A stretch of DNA of 18,270 nucleotides, from contig MU603144.1 of the NCBI GenBank assembly GCA_025201865.1, positions 1-18,270 of the forward strand, given 5' to 3'. The first letter of the stretch is position 1. Every line of letters begins with the position of its first letter. The DNA is from Ramicandelaber brevisporus. Lineage: Eukaryota; Kickxellomycota; Ramicandelaberales; Ramicandelaberaceae. Shown piece after piece: positions 7,901-14,846 of this stretch. A program made the translations under genes and the position numbers. Below the pieces are notes generated by a model. It did no database searches. It was not told where the DNA came from and saw only the letters and a list, made by a program, of their open reading frames with translations.

Positions 7901-10631
7901 TCAAGCACAGCTGTTTTCAGAGTATTTTGGAGGTGCACCCATTATTAACATTCCTGGCAGAACTTATCCAGTTAGCAGCTGCTATTTAGAAGACGCAATC
8001 AAATTAACTGGCTACACCATTGAGCGTGATTCAGAGTACGCAAAGAAAGCTTCAATGAAATCAAGAAATCAGCAAATTCGATCTGGAACAGTTAAAGTCA
8101 GTGGGTCTGGTGGAAGACAGCAGGTCATTCGCTGGCAAGAAGATAGTCAGGTTAATGCCACTGAGGATTGGAATTCAACTGATGATGATTTGGATATTAA
8201 TGCGAATGAAGACGAAGATGAATCTGACATTTCCAGTAAATATGATGCTGATACAATTCGCACACTGCGTACAATGGATAAACAGATCGTCAATCCAGAA
8301 TTAATTGTTAGGTTGTTGCATCATATATGTGAACACGATGCTAGTAATCGTTACCATCAACAACAATCAAATGGTAGTAACAGCAGTAGTAACAGTGGAG
8401 ATGATGGTGTAGCTAACGCAATATTGATATTTTTACCTGGAATGGCTGAAATTAGATTAGTTTATGAGCACATCATGTCCGATCCATTCTTTAGTAACAA
8501 TTCAAGTAATTTTATGATTGTTCCATTACACTCGTCAATCAGCATTGAAGAGCAGGATAAGGCATTTATTGTTCCTTCAGATGGCAGCATTCGTAAGATT
8601 GTGCTGGCAACCAACATCGCCGAGACGGGCATTACAATTCCAGATATAACATGCGTGATCGATTGTGGCTTTGTCAATCAGGTTGGATACGATGATAAAC
8701 GCAAAATAACCAGAATGAAGCAAGTGTTTGTGTCTCGTGCCAGTGCAATTCAAAGAAAAGGCAGAGCTGGCAGAGTCAGACCAGGCAACTATTACGCATT
8801 GTTCACTCAGCGTAGATTTAACTTGATGCATCATTATGAAACTCCTGAGATATTAAGACTGCCGCTTGAGGATGTTTGCTTGAAAACTAAAGTCTATGGT
8901 CACAGTGATATTGCCAACTTCCTGTCTGGTGCTGTGCAGCCTCCGTCGCTGAATGCCATCAATAATGCAATGCAAGTGTTGGTTGATGTTGGGGCACTTG
9001 AACTGGTTACTGACTCTGATGGTGCACCTCGACTTCTTCCACCACCTGAACAGCCTCAAATTCTGCCCAATACTCAACAGCAGCAACAACAATCAAACAA
9101 GGCTGCTGGTGGAAATGTTGCTCGCTCTGGACGTGTATTGTCTGATTATTCCACCACATTGACATCGCTCGGTGTTCATTTATCTCGGATGCCAGTTAGC
9201 GTTCACATTGGTAAGCTCATCATCTATGGTGCTTTACTTCGCTGTCTCTCTCCCGTTCTCACAATTGCTGCAGCGCTCAGTGGAAACTCCATCTTTGTTC
9301 GTCCATTTGGGAAGCATGCCGAAGCAGCAGCAGCTCATTCCAAATTCTGCCAGCCTCTTCCATCCAGCTCAATGCTGCACAGTATCATCTCCTCTGCAGC
9401 ATCCTCTTTGTCCTCTTCATCGCCGTCGTCAGCTATGGGTGAGACATCTGATTTCACAACAATTGTCAATGCCTATTCCCAGTGGCGCAGAATCTTTTTG
9501 ACAGAGTCTCGAAATGCAGCAACGAACTTCTGCAGACAGAATTATCTCAGCAGCAACAACCTCATTATACTAGAGCAGACTCGTTGCCAGCTCTATGATA
9601 TCTTGGCTTCAATTGGATTTGTCGCCCGTGCCAAGCCAAAGCGCCGCCATGATGTTCCATTCTGTCCCCCATTGCCAGGCGAGCACTTTGGTGCAATCCA
9701 GTCTCCATCTAGTTCGGCAGTCACTGGATTGAACCTCGGCGATGCTGCTTCAATGGCTAACAATGTTGCACTGATGCGCCGTGTCTCGGCTGCAGTGTAT
9801 GCTGGTCTGTATCCACGGTTGTTACTCAACAATGCCACATCTAACCAGAAGCCCAACTATGTTGTCATCAAGCTACGCCGTCTTGTTCAGCAATTCTCTT
9901 CTTCAGCCACGTCAGCTTCCGGTACTCATTCTGCCATGTCTTCATCCTTAGCTGCCTTTGACAGTATCAGCAGCAAGTCTTCTTCTTCAGCATCGGGCGA
10001 TTCATTCAATCCAAACAGCAACAGCTCAACTGGTCGCATCTCCATCCACCCAAGCTCCATCAATCGCAAACGAATCGACAACTTCAAGCCCAACATGCCA
10101 TCCAAGATTTTATCGAGCGTTCCCCAAGCACTCGTCTACTTTGAGCTGGTCGAGAGTCACGGCCGCATCTATGCTCGCCACACTGCTGAAATCGACATGG
10201 TTCCCGTTGTACTGTTTGCCAACCACGTCACCATGATTCCACGCACTCAAACTCTGGTCATTGATGGCGCATTCAAGATTAAATGCCACGCCCGCACTGC
10301 TGCAATCCTGATGCACCTGCGTAAAGAGCTGGCTCGCACTCTCAAGAAGATGATAAGTAATCCGCGCCATGTCCTGCGCAGCGTGATGCTGCCTACACTG
10401 TCAGCCTCGTCATCCTCGGCATCGCTTTCTCCAACGACTCCCTCTGCCTCAACTCCATCGCCATCTGCCTCTGAGACTCCAATGTCGCCGAAATGGTCTC
10501 CTGCCGCGAGAACTCTGTCGGGTAGCAGCAACCATGCTCTCAGCAGCGACCGATCCCGTGAATGGCTCAACGTCGCAGTTGATATCATCAACGGCGGTGG
10601 CAACAATGTCAGCACCTTTGCGCATATATAA
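4929..10631 (+). CDS. DHX29: DHX29-type DExH-box RNA helicase
   Basis: 1900 aa, single uninterrupted frame. The N-terminus is Lys-rich, then Ala/Ser/Pro low complexity. Residues 275-326 form a UBA-like domain ending DWLCLTLP...LPTGF, typical of DHX29 relatives. A probable coiled coil follows at about 417-480 and a dsRBD-like region at about 580-682. The helicase core has Walker A GETGCGKST (829-837), Ia TQPRRISA, motif II DEVQ (952-955), SAT (988-990), motif V ATNIAETGITI (from 1227) and motif VI QRKGRAGR (1275-1282). Winged-helix/HA2 (about 1304-1460) and OB-fold (about 1640-1800) regions follow, then a Ser/Pro-rich tail. DHX29 binds the 40S subunit and helps scanning through structured leaders; the same role here is inferred. 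Oddities are Gln instead of His in motif II, an Asn/Ser-repeat insert at about 850-873, and an acidic insert before motif IV. The fungal YLR419W-type orthologue is the alternative name. Confidence 0.92.
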   Translation: MPPKKSAKKKAAAASIARGYATVSIPKATPPPPPPEPEPKPKPETELAQAQAQASAVSAEFEPTKPSAASQQNDEPSATELLRKRREERSELLKLAKHVSEQSQFAAESSQKKLDTMAAQFAHQANIPSLSLSLQMEESVLHLARSVNSISSDHSYGVGGGSASQLGIVNAPPAVQASASASASAASVAAHGDVLQLIPAVRRTSLDPPHLPSVAIAANSSVPTAVITEVTSAPLLLSPNGDTAASASASASAAGLTQLQPLDMTAARKQRRLLADLWKTYRLLKDDGFRVDDIERAMLETGGRDACATRDWLCLTLPTERLPTGFYDKFDSGQGGVTKTVLLSTPPVPGSDENAPRSTVAEATTQLKSSRRSAGRDSDALDQATIDAILSRYGGEESGDDDDNDSDAAGQSGSTEDVAKMLADLHTQHAELRLQQIELEKQRKKLKSSGSASIDAVSKQLNSITQQLKAIESNYHFESKEAHSAFNRLKQQQQQQQPIKPSPIPDKSAVEDTINADPNDADANDNGNGDGDDDDEGMFTMGDMFAEDPLALTAGANPTATAASSSTIAYNTVSLAQKGWHGRSLKDLLRDHCSKLRAVDRIVYSVSARSPSSGVACSVTIHWAAATVTSTKRTSNSLVDASASVQRFNMDDPPSLPNTRCPTQSEAEEYVSALALFLLEAPLVGQQLIPKMRDIWAKWEMDREEANQASQAIHDEKMLSFLMRVVESKPRSPLSASASSTNDSSNGTKRHQRHGSNDGVGGSEEEDHVDTRNNIAARSRWVGLNIASRRVSNPKARSVQSARNALPVASFKSQLQQLVSDNKVVIICGETGCGKSTQIPQFLLESMLDGNSGNNSNNSNNSNNSNNNSKYNGTQVICTQPRRISAISIAHRVSDELGDNELGNTNALVGYQIRLGSKFSPSTALMFCTTGVLLRRLESDPLLSDVSHLIIDEVQERSLDSDFLLALIRELVITATARRPDLRIVLMSATIQAQLFSEYFGGAPIINIPGRTYPVSSCYLEDAIKLTGYTIERDSEYAKKASMKSRNQQIRSGTVKVSGSGGRQQVIRWQEDSQVNATEDWNSTDDDLDINANEDEDESDISSKYDADTIRTLRTMDKQIVNPELIVRLLHHICEHDASNRYHQQQSNGSNSSSNSGDDGVANAILIFLPGMAEIRLVYEHIMSDPFFSNNSSNFMIVPLHSSISIEEQDKAFIVPSDGSIRKIVLATNIAETGITIPDITCVIDCGFVNQVGYDDKRKITRMKQVFVSRASAIQRKGRAGRVRPGNYYALFTQRRFNLMHHYETPEILRLPLEDVCLKTKVYGHSDIANFLSGAVQPPSLNAINNAMQVLVDVGALELVTDSDGAPRLLPPPEQPQILPNTQQQQQQSNKAAGGNVARSGRVLSDYSTTLTSLGVHLSRMPVSVHIGKLIIYGALLRCLSPVLTIAAALSGNSIFVRPFGKHAEAAAAHSKFCQPLPSSSMLHSIISSAASSLSSSSPSSAMGETSDFTTIVNAYSQWRRIFLTESRNAATNFCRQNYLSSNNLIILEQTRCQLYDILASIGFVARAKPKRRHDVPFCPPLPGEHFGAIQSPSSSAVTGLNLGDAASMANNVALMRRVSAAVYAGLYPRLLLNNATSNQKPNYVVIKLRRLVQQFSSSATSASGTHSAMSSSLAAFDSISSKSSSSASGDSFNPNSNSSTGRISIHPSSINRKRIDNFKPNMPSKILSSVPQALVYFELVESHGRIYARHTAEIDMVPVVLFANHVTMIPRTQTLVIDGAFKIKCHARTAAILMHLRKELARTLKKMISNPRHVLRSVMLPTLSASSSSASLSPTTPSASTPSPSASETPMSPKWSPAARTLSGSSNHALSSDRSREWLNVAVDIINGGGNNVSTFAHI
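5457..5480. repeat. (GCAAGT)4 hexanucleotide repeat in the helicase coding region
   Basis: Four exact six-base units encode alternating Ala-Ser at residues 177-184. Similar in-frame hexamers occur nearby: AGCACA units around 5069-5090 and GCATCA units around 5660-5685. All lie in the disordered N-terminal part outside the folded domains. Confidence 0.9.
7480..7548. repeat. AAC/AAT/AGC repeat encoding an Asn/Ser tract inside helicase domain 1
   Basis: Imperfect repeats of AACAAC, AACAAT and AGC codons encode an Asn/Ser-rich loop at about residues 850-873, between Walker A and motif Ia, where relatives have a short variable loop. Confidence 0.85.
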
Positions 10632-10711
10632 GCGTTTACCTATTAATTAACTCTATTTTTAATTATTATTACTATTCATATTATTATTACTATTGCTAAT
10701 GGAGTATTATA
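10632..10711. other. 80 bp convergent 3' spacer between the helicase and TIM54 genes
   Basis: The stop codons of two convergent genes are only 80 bp apart. The DNA is very AT-rich with ATT/TTA triplet runs. No exact AATAAA is present on either strand; AATAAT-like variants occur on the minus strand. The 3' ends of the two mRNAs probably overlap. Confidence 0.6.
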
Positions 10712-11785
10712 CTAGTTAAAGTAATCGCTTTGCTCACCGTCGAGTGCATAAATGCGCACTTTCTCTGCAACCTCGGAATCAACAACAATTGGCAATGTAC
10801 ATCTCATTGATCCGCCGCCTCCAACGCGCGACATTTCCTCTCCCAAGCTCTCCATCTCATCCAGAACACGGTTGTATGGCCGAGTCTTTTCGAATGCAAT
10901 TGGAATGGTAGCCTCTCCAACCTCCTTTACTCGAGTGTTCAGATTGTACCAGTTCCAGATGTGATGAGGAATGCGAAGCCAGCCGATAATGTTGGTAAAT
11001 GGAACAACGCCAATTGGTGGAATCTCTGGCAGTGTGTGAGTGTCGTGAGCATCGTAGTCAAACCACTCTTCCTCTTCCTGCACGGCTACTGGCGTTGCTG
11101 GCGTTGCAGGTGTTGCTGGCGTTGCAGGTGTTGCTGGCGTTGTTGGCTGTGGAGTAGACTCTGCTGCTGCTGGAGTCTCTGTGGCTTCATCCGAGGTCAT
11201 CTCAGTTGAAACTTCTGCAGGCGCTTGCTCAACAGGACGTGGTTTGTTGAGTGGTGCTGTGCAGCCTTCGCTAATGCCGTTCAAAACCTCAGCATAGGAT
11301 ATTCTTCCAACTGCCAGGATTCCACCCATTCCCCACAGCACTGCATCCTTGTCGTTCTCATCCAGTTTCTTGGTCTTTTCAGTCTCCTCCGCTCGCTTAC
11401 CTTCAACTTGTTCTCTAATCATCTTTCGACGCTTTTCCTTTATGGACTCACAAACCATTTGATGAATCTTGCCTGGCAATTTGCCGCTTTTAATCTCGTA
11501 ATCCACCGCTGCCGCATCCAACACTGGTTTCACATAGTCTTTGAAATGCTCGCGAGTCACAAATGGCCCATCTCCACTAGGCGGTGCGCAATAGACAACC
11601 ATTTTGCGAGGATAGTCGTCAATATCCAGTGGCTGGTTTGCGAGAACGGAAGCGCGTGAAGTCAACGCGGCAAGCTCGGACTTGGAGAGGTGCTTGTCGT
11701 AGTATTTGAGACCAAACACGGTACCAACTACGGAGAAGAAGGCAACCGTGTTGCGAGAAGGAAGCTTCGACTTTAGCCAGCTCAT
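10712..11785 (-). CDS. TIM54: Mitochondrial inner membrane translocase subunit Tim54
   Basis: 357 aa from the ATG at 11785. Tim54 is a subunit of the TIM22 complex, which inserts carrier proteins into the inner membrane. A single N-terminal membrane segment (about 13-29) follows the PSRN sequence typical of the family. The signature block APPSGDGP...REHFKDYVKP...AAAVDYE (67-97) is followed by a basic helix (112-130). The C-terminal half has the PPIGVVPF...GWLRIPHHIWNWYN block. An Ala/Thr/Pro repeat lies at about 215-235. The start was chosen because the family begins just before PSRN. The frame also stays open to an upstream in-frame ATG at 11995, adding 70 unconserved residues. It is shorter than the yeast protein (about 480 aa), mainly in the variable middle. 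It lies 271 bp downstream of the homeodomain gene, in the same orientation. Confidence 0.92.
   Translation of the reverse strand: MSWLKSKLPSRNTVAFFSVVGTVFGLKYYDKHLSKSELAALTSRASVLANQPLDIDDYPRKMVVYCAPPSGDGPFVTREHFKDYVKPVLDAAAVDYEIKSGKLPGKIHQMVCESIKEKRRKMIREQVEGKRAEETEKTKKLDENDKDAVLWGMGGILAVGRISYAEVLNGISEGCTAPLNKPRPVEQAPAEVSTEMTSDEATETPAAAESTPQPTTPATPATPATPATPATPVAVQEEEEWFDYDAHDTHTLPEIPPIGVVPFTNIIGWLRIPHHIWNWYNLNTRVKEVGEATIPIAFEKTRPYNRVLDEMESLGEEMSRVGGGGSMRCTLPIVVDSEVAEKVRIYALDGEQSDYFN
11088..11141. repeat. 9/18-bp tandem repeat encoding Ala-Thr-Pro units in TIM54
   Basis: Six 9-base units are present. From 11097, GCTGGCGTT alternates with GCAGGTGTT, giving an 18-base higher-order period. On the minus strand it encodes a Thr-Pro-Ala run in the variable middle of Tim54. 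Confidence 0.9.
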
Positions 11786-12056
11786 CGTTGAACAGCAATC
11801 GGGGGGAGGAGCAAGCAAGTTGATCTGCAGATTAAGTCTTTTATTTGGAGTGTTACTTTTGTGGCTGTGAAATAATGTGCGGCAAAATTTGGGACAAACT
11901 TTTATGATAATGACTTTGACCAACAAGAGGAAAACGATGGAACATGATGGAACTTGTGGGGAACTTGTGCGGAACATGTGCAGCTGTGGACTCATCGCCT
12001 CTTAATATTTGATTCCCAGTTAGAATACCTTTTATTAAAACAAGCCGAAGAAGCGT
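11786..12056 (-). promoter_or_regulatory. Upstream region of TIM54 with four phased GGAAC repeats
   Basis: This spacer separates the homeodomain stop from the TIM54 ATG. On the plus strand GGAAC starts at 11939, 11949, 11960 and 11971, each followed by AT or TT, so the period is 10-11 bp. The array sits about 155-190 bp upstream of the TIM54 ATG, a normal distance for a promoter element. No factor is assigned. Confidence 0.45.
12031..12036 (-). terminator. AATAAA polyadenylation signal of the homeodomain gene (TTTATT on plus)
   Basis: An exact AATAAA on the minus strand lies 20 bp after the TAA stop of the homeodomain gene. It is close to the stop but in AT-rich sequence, so a very short 3' UTR is plausible. 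Confidence 0.5.
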
Positions 12057-13835
12057 TTATTGAGAAGTGGTTCTTGGTAGTTGCTGAAGTAAAGTTTCAA
12101 TGTCAATGACCTCGCTGAGATTATCAAGGTTGCGCGGTGCTTCAGCAACGGACGTGGATTGACAGAGTGGCTGGCTGATCTCGAGAAAGTCTGGGAAATT
12201 GCTGAGTGCAGCAGATAGTTCCTCAGTGGTAAGAACTCGGGTTACTTCCTCCAACTGCTGCTGCCGCTGCCGCTGTCGATTAATAGTTTCAGTCAGCACG
12301 GCCGATGTAGATATATCATGTGGAATTGAGCCACCAAGATTGATTATATCAGCTGTTGACATGGAAGTCTGTGGCTGTAGGCTAGCTGAATCCAAGGAAA
12401 AGAATGTGGATCCATCTTGGTTCAGTGACAAACTTGGTACAGGCTGCGATGGATTTTGGCTAATCAAGTCCAAGGAAAGAGCAGGTGCAGCTGAAGGGAG
12501 TGGAGCAGGCAGTGGTGCTATAGTGGAGATGCTACGATAATCGCCATATTCTCTATTCATCGATGCCATCAACGATTCGACATCTTCTAGTGAGTGAGAG
12601 CGTAAATGTTTATGGTTCTCCGTCTCCTGCTTTATTGTTGACCACTCATACTCACTCGAAGCTGTCATTGCAGCTGAAGACTTACGTTTGCGCTTGCGAG
12701 TTGATAATGTACGGCACCGAATTGTCTGTTGTGTTTGTTCTAGCTCGGTATCACCAGTAGGAGCTGCTAATGATGATAGTATATCTGGTACTGTCAGCTG
12801 AACAGCACTGGGAAGCGCAGTAGTTAGCTGGCGCAGTGTTTCTACCCTAGTTGAACTCACAAATGAGAGTGGCTGCTTTTGCTGTTCTTGCTGTTCTTGC
12901 TGTTGATCTGTTACAACGCGCATTGGCTCGATGAATGTCTGTGTTCCAATTGATGTTGGTGTAATCATTGCACCGTGTTCAACCACTGGCCGAACTGAAC
13001 GATCTGCATCTGTCTTCTGGCGCTGACGACGATTCTGTAGCCACACTTGCACAACCTTCTTATCCAAACCAATCTCTTCAGCCAGTTCTGCCACACGTTG
13101 AGTTTTTGGTCGTGGATCCACCTTAAATGCATCCTCCAGAGCCCGCTGTTGATCTGGGTCCAGACGACTGCGCTGCTTGGATGGCGGGGCACGCGCTCGC
13201 TTCACTTTTGGCTGAGTTTCAGTTTCAGCTTCTGCTACAGTTGAAGTGGCAACCGATGGCGTTGATGTCAAATGTGGAGCTAATGACTCTTGAACGAGAG
13301 AGGCATCCAGCTGCCATAGAGAACTTGGAGTCGGAGGCGGGTGCTGTTGCTGCTGTTGCCGCTGCTGCTGCTGTTGTTGTTGATTATGGCTCTGAGACGA
13401 TGAAGTAGACTGTGATAGTGATATTGGCTCCAGTGAATATGCTGGATCAAGAATTGCCTCAATCAAAGACTGTCCTAAAAGTGGCTGACGTCGCTGGGGA
13501 TGTGAGGTTTGTGCATTAATGCTGGGCAGTGGAGGCACAAGTGAAGTTGTTGCAGTGGCAGAATCGGTCTGAAATACTGGTACTGATATCTCAGCCATAA
13601 CGTTTACTGATCCTGCTGTCGTTTGAGAGTGTGGCTCACTGAATGAAAATGCCAATGACAGTGGTTCCTCTGGTTGCGGTTGATGAGTTATCTGCTCCGG
13701 AAAGAGGAAGCTGAATGGGCCAAATTGCATTGGCTGGATATCATTACCGCCGAGCTGGGTAGTCGTCTGTGGAATTGATGGTAGATATGACGGCTGTGGT
13801 TGATAATGCTGAGATTCCTGTTGTTTTCGTTTCAT
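12057..13835 (-). CDS. Homeodomain transcription factor, Gln/Ser-rich
   Basis: 592 aa from the ATG at 13835. Residues about 218-277 form a standard 60-residue homeodomain: R5, L16, F20, L34, L40, V45, W48, Q50, N51 and R53 of the consensus are present, with VWLQNRRQRQK as the recognition helix. Position 49 is Leu instead of the near-invariant Phe, and position 8 is Leu. Q50 predicts a TAAT-type site by analogy. Basic stretches before the domain (KVKRARAP) and at about 376-383 (RKRKRKS) look like nuclear localisation signals. A Gln tract broken by one Arg lies at about 151-165, and the rest is Ser/Thr/Gln/Pro-rich, as in activation regions. It is not TALE-class. The frame is open for 42 codons upstream of the chosen ATG, back to a stop at 13962-13964, so an additional spliced 5' exon cannot be excluded. 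Confidence 0.88.
   Translation of the reverse strand: MKRKQQESQHYQPQPSYLPSIPQTTTQLGGNDIQPMQFGPFSFLFPEQITHQPQPEEPLSLAFSFSEPHSQTTAGSVNVMAEISVPVFQTDSATATTSLVPPLPSINAQTSHPQRRQPLLGQSLIEAILDPAYSLEPISLSQSTSSSQSHNQQQQQQQRQQQQQHPPPTPSSLWQLDASLVQESLAPHLTSTPSVATSTVAEAETETQPKVKRARAPPSKQRSRLDPDQQRALEDAFKVDPRPKTQRVAELAEEIGLDKKVVQVWLQNRRQRQKTDADRSVRPVVEHGAMITPTSIGTQTFIEPMRVVTDQQQEQQEQQKQPLSFVSSTRVETLRQLTTALPSAVQLTVPDILSSLAAPTGDTELEQTQQTIRCRTLSTRKRKRKSSAAMTASSEYEWSTIKQETENHKHLRSHSLEDVESLMASMNREYGDYRSISTIAPLPAPLPSAAPALSLDLISQNPSQPVPSLSLNQDGSTFFSLDSASLQPQTSMSTADIINLGGSIPHDISTSAVLTETINRQRQRQQQLEEVTRVLTTEELSAALSNFPDFLEISQPLCQSTSVAEAPRNLDNLSEVIDIETLLQQLPRTTSQ
13342..13383. repeat. CAG/CAA (polyglutamine) tract in the homeodomain gene
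   Basis: A run of CTG/TTG triplets on the plus strand reads on the minus strand as mixed CAG/CAA codons, giving Gln7-Arg-Gln5 followed by His and Pro. Confidence 0.9.
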
Positions 13836-14176
13836 TAGTAAATGCGGGACGAGAAAGTACTGACGAGGACACGGTAATGAATATGAGGGAAAGACTGGTG
13901 TAGGAAGTGCTTGTGTACGAGAGTCGATGCACTTGTTCTGTTTGTACTTCTCGTGTTGCCGTTAGTGCAGCTGGTGTTGTTGGTGTTGTTGGTGCTGTTG
14001 GTGTTGTTGGTGAGATTGTGTGCGTGCGCAAGTGCGAGTGCGAGTGCGAGTGCGACTCTCGGCAATTGGCCAATAATAGAAGTTGCACTCGGAGCATTAA
14101 CGGCATCCATACCATTGCTGCGCACGGATGAGACGCCCGAGCTAGTGATAGCTGACGGAAACGAAGTCTCGTCCAT
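13835..14176 (-). other. 113-codon upstream ORF overlapping the homeodomain start (TAATG)
   Basis: An ATG-started minus-strand frame from 14176 ends with TAA at 13835-13837, so its stop shares one base with the homeodomain ATG. The first 45 or so residues look unremarkable (MDETSFPSAI...), then Ala-Leu and Asn-Thr runs come from hexamer and nonamer repeats. It could be a long uORF, part of an unrecognised 5' exon, or chance. No homology is recognised. The plus strand is also open here (13911-14285), which weakens the coding argument. Confidence 0.25.
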
Positions 14177-14846
14177 TGAGAGTGTCCATTCATGCGAGAT
14201 GCTCTCTACAGGAGTGTGTTGTGGTGTTTGTGTGACAGCTGGTGCGACTGCTACAAGAGACACTCTTTCGAAAGTGCAATGCTAACAGCAGCTTCGTGAA
14301 TAAGGATATCATCAGACTGATTTTACGGTTCCTCTAGTCGAACGAAGACGCGTTTGACCAGACATGTCGATGACAAACTACGTTGCCAATGTCAAATTTG
14401 TCGAGCAGCAACTTCACCATCGGCTGAATGGTGGCCAGTATTTCTTTCTCTTTTCGGAAGATGGACTTTAATTTATTTTAAGCTCTACAGCTGAAAGGGG
14501 GTGATTGTGAACTACCAGCTCAAATGTTCAATACTACAAGAGTGGAAGTATAGTGCAGTGCCAGTAAACTACTTCTCCCCATCTCCCAACAAATCAACTT
14601 TCAAATATTGCGATAAACAACGATTTGATCATCTAATATAACTCTTGCCAACATTTCAATTCCACTGACACTTGGGATATTGCACTTATATTGGCAAAAG
14701 AATTGATTAATATGCTGTATTCAACCATCACAGCTGGCTAGGTTCTGGCCATCCGCTTTTTTCTTTCTCACTCTGTAAAATCATTTTGGCTATCTTTTTG
14801 CACCTTGGTTCATTTTTTTCCCCCACTCTTTTTTTCTTTCATCACA
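13836..14846. promoter_or_regulatory. 1.0 kb divergent region, homeodomain gene / P450
   Basis: The homeodomain and P450 genes are divergent, so both promoters lie here. The left part holds the repeats and upstream ORF described separately. From about 14290 to 14800 the sequence is AT-moderate with no open frame of note. The last 40 bases before the P450 ATG (14807-14846) are T/C-rich, with runs of T7 and C5, resembling the CT-rich start regions common in fungal promoters. No TATA box is convincing. Confidence 0.45.
13973..14054. repeat. Two adjacent microsatellites: GGTGTTGTT x4 and AGTGCG x4
   Basis: Four copies of a 9-mer at 13973-14008 (the third has one substitution) are followed, after about 22 bp, by four exact AGTGCG hexamers at 14031-14054. 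Both lie upstream of the homeodomain gene, probably in its transcribed leader. Confidence 0.9.

Noticed and set aside
4985-10615. Many minus-strand open frames of 60-120 codons antisense to the helicase gene
   Set aside because: They mirror low-complexity coding sequence (Ala/Ser/Gln repeats) of the strongly supported plus-strand gene and show no independent domain.
14261-14263. Starting the upstream homeodomain ORF at 14263
   Set aside because: The codon there is GTG. The first ATG in that frame is at 14176, which I used instead.
13911-14285. A 124-codon plus-strand frame opposite the homeodomain leader
   Set aside because: Much of it is Val-Leu and Ala-Ser repeats from the GGTGTTGTT and AGTGCG microsatellites. 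It has no recognisable domain, and its start is not supported.
14805-14846. A 14-codon N-terminal extension of the P450
   Set aside because: It would begin at TTG, which is not a credible start here. The ATG at 14847 has A at -3 and directly precedes the membrane anchor.
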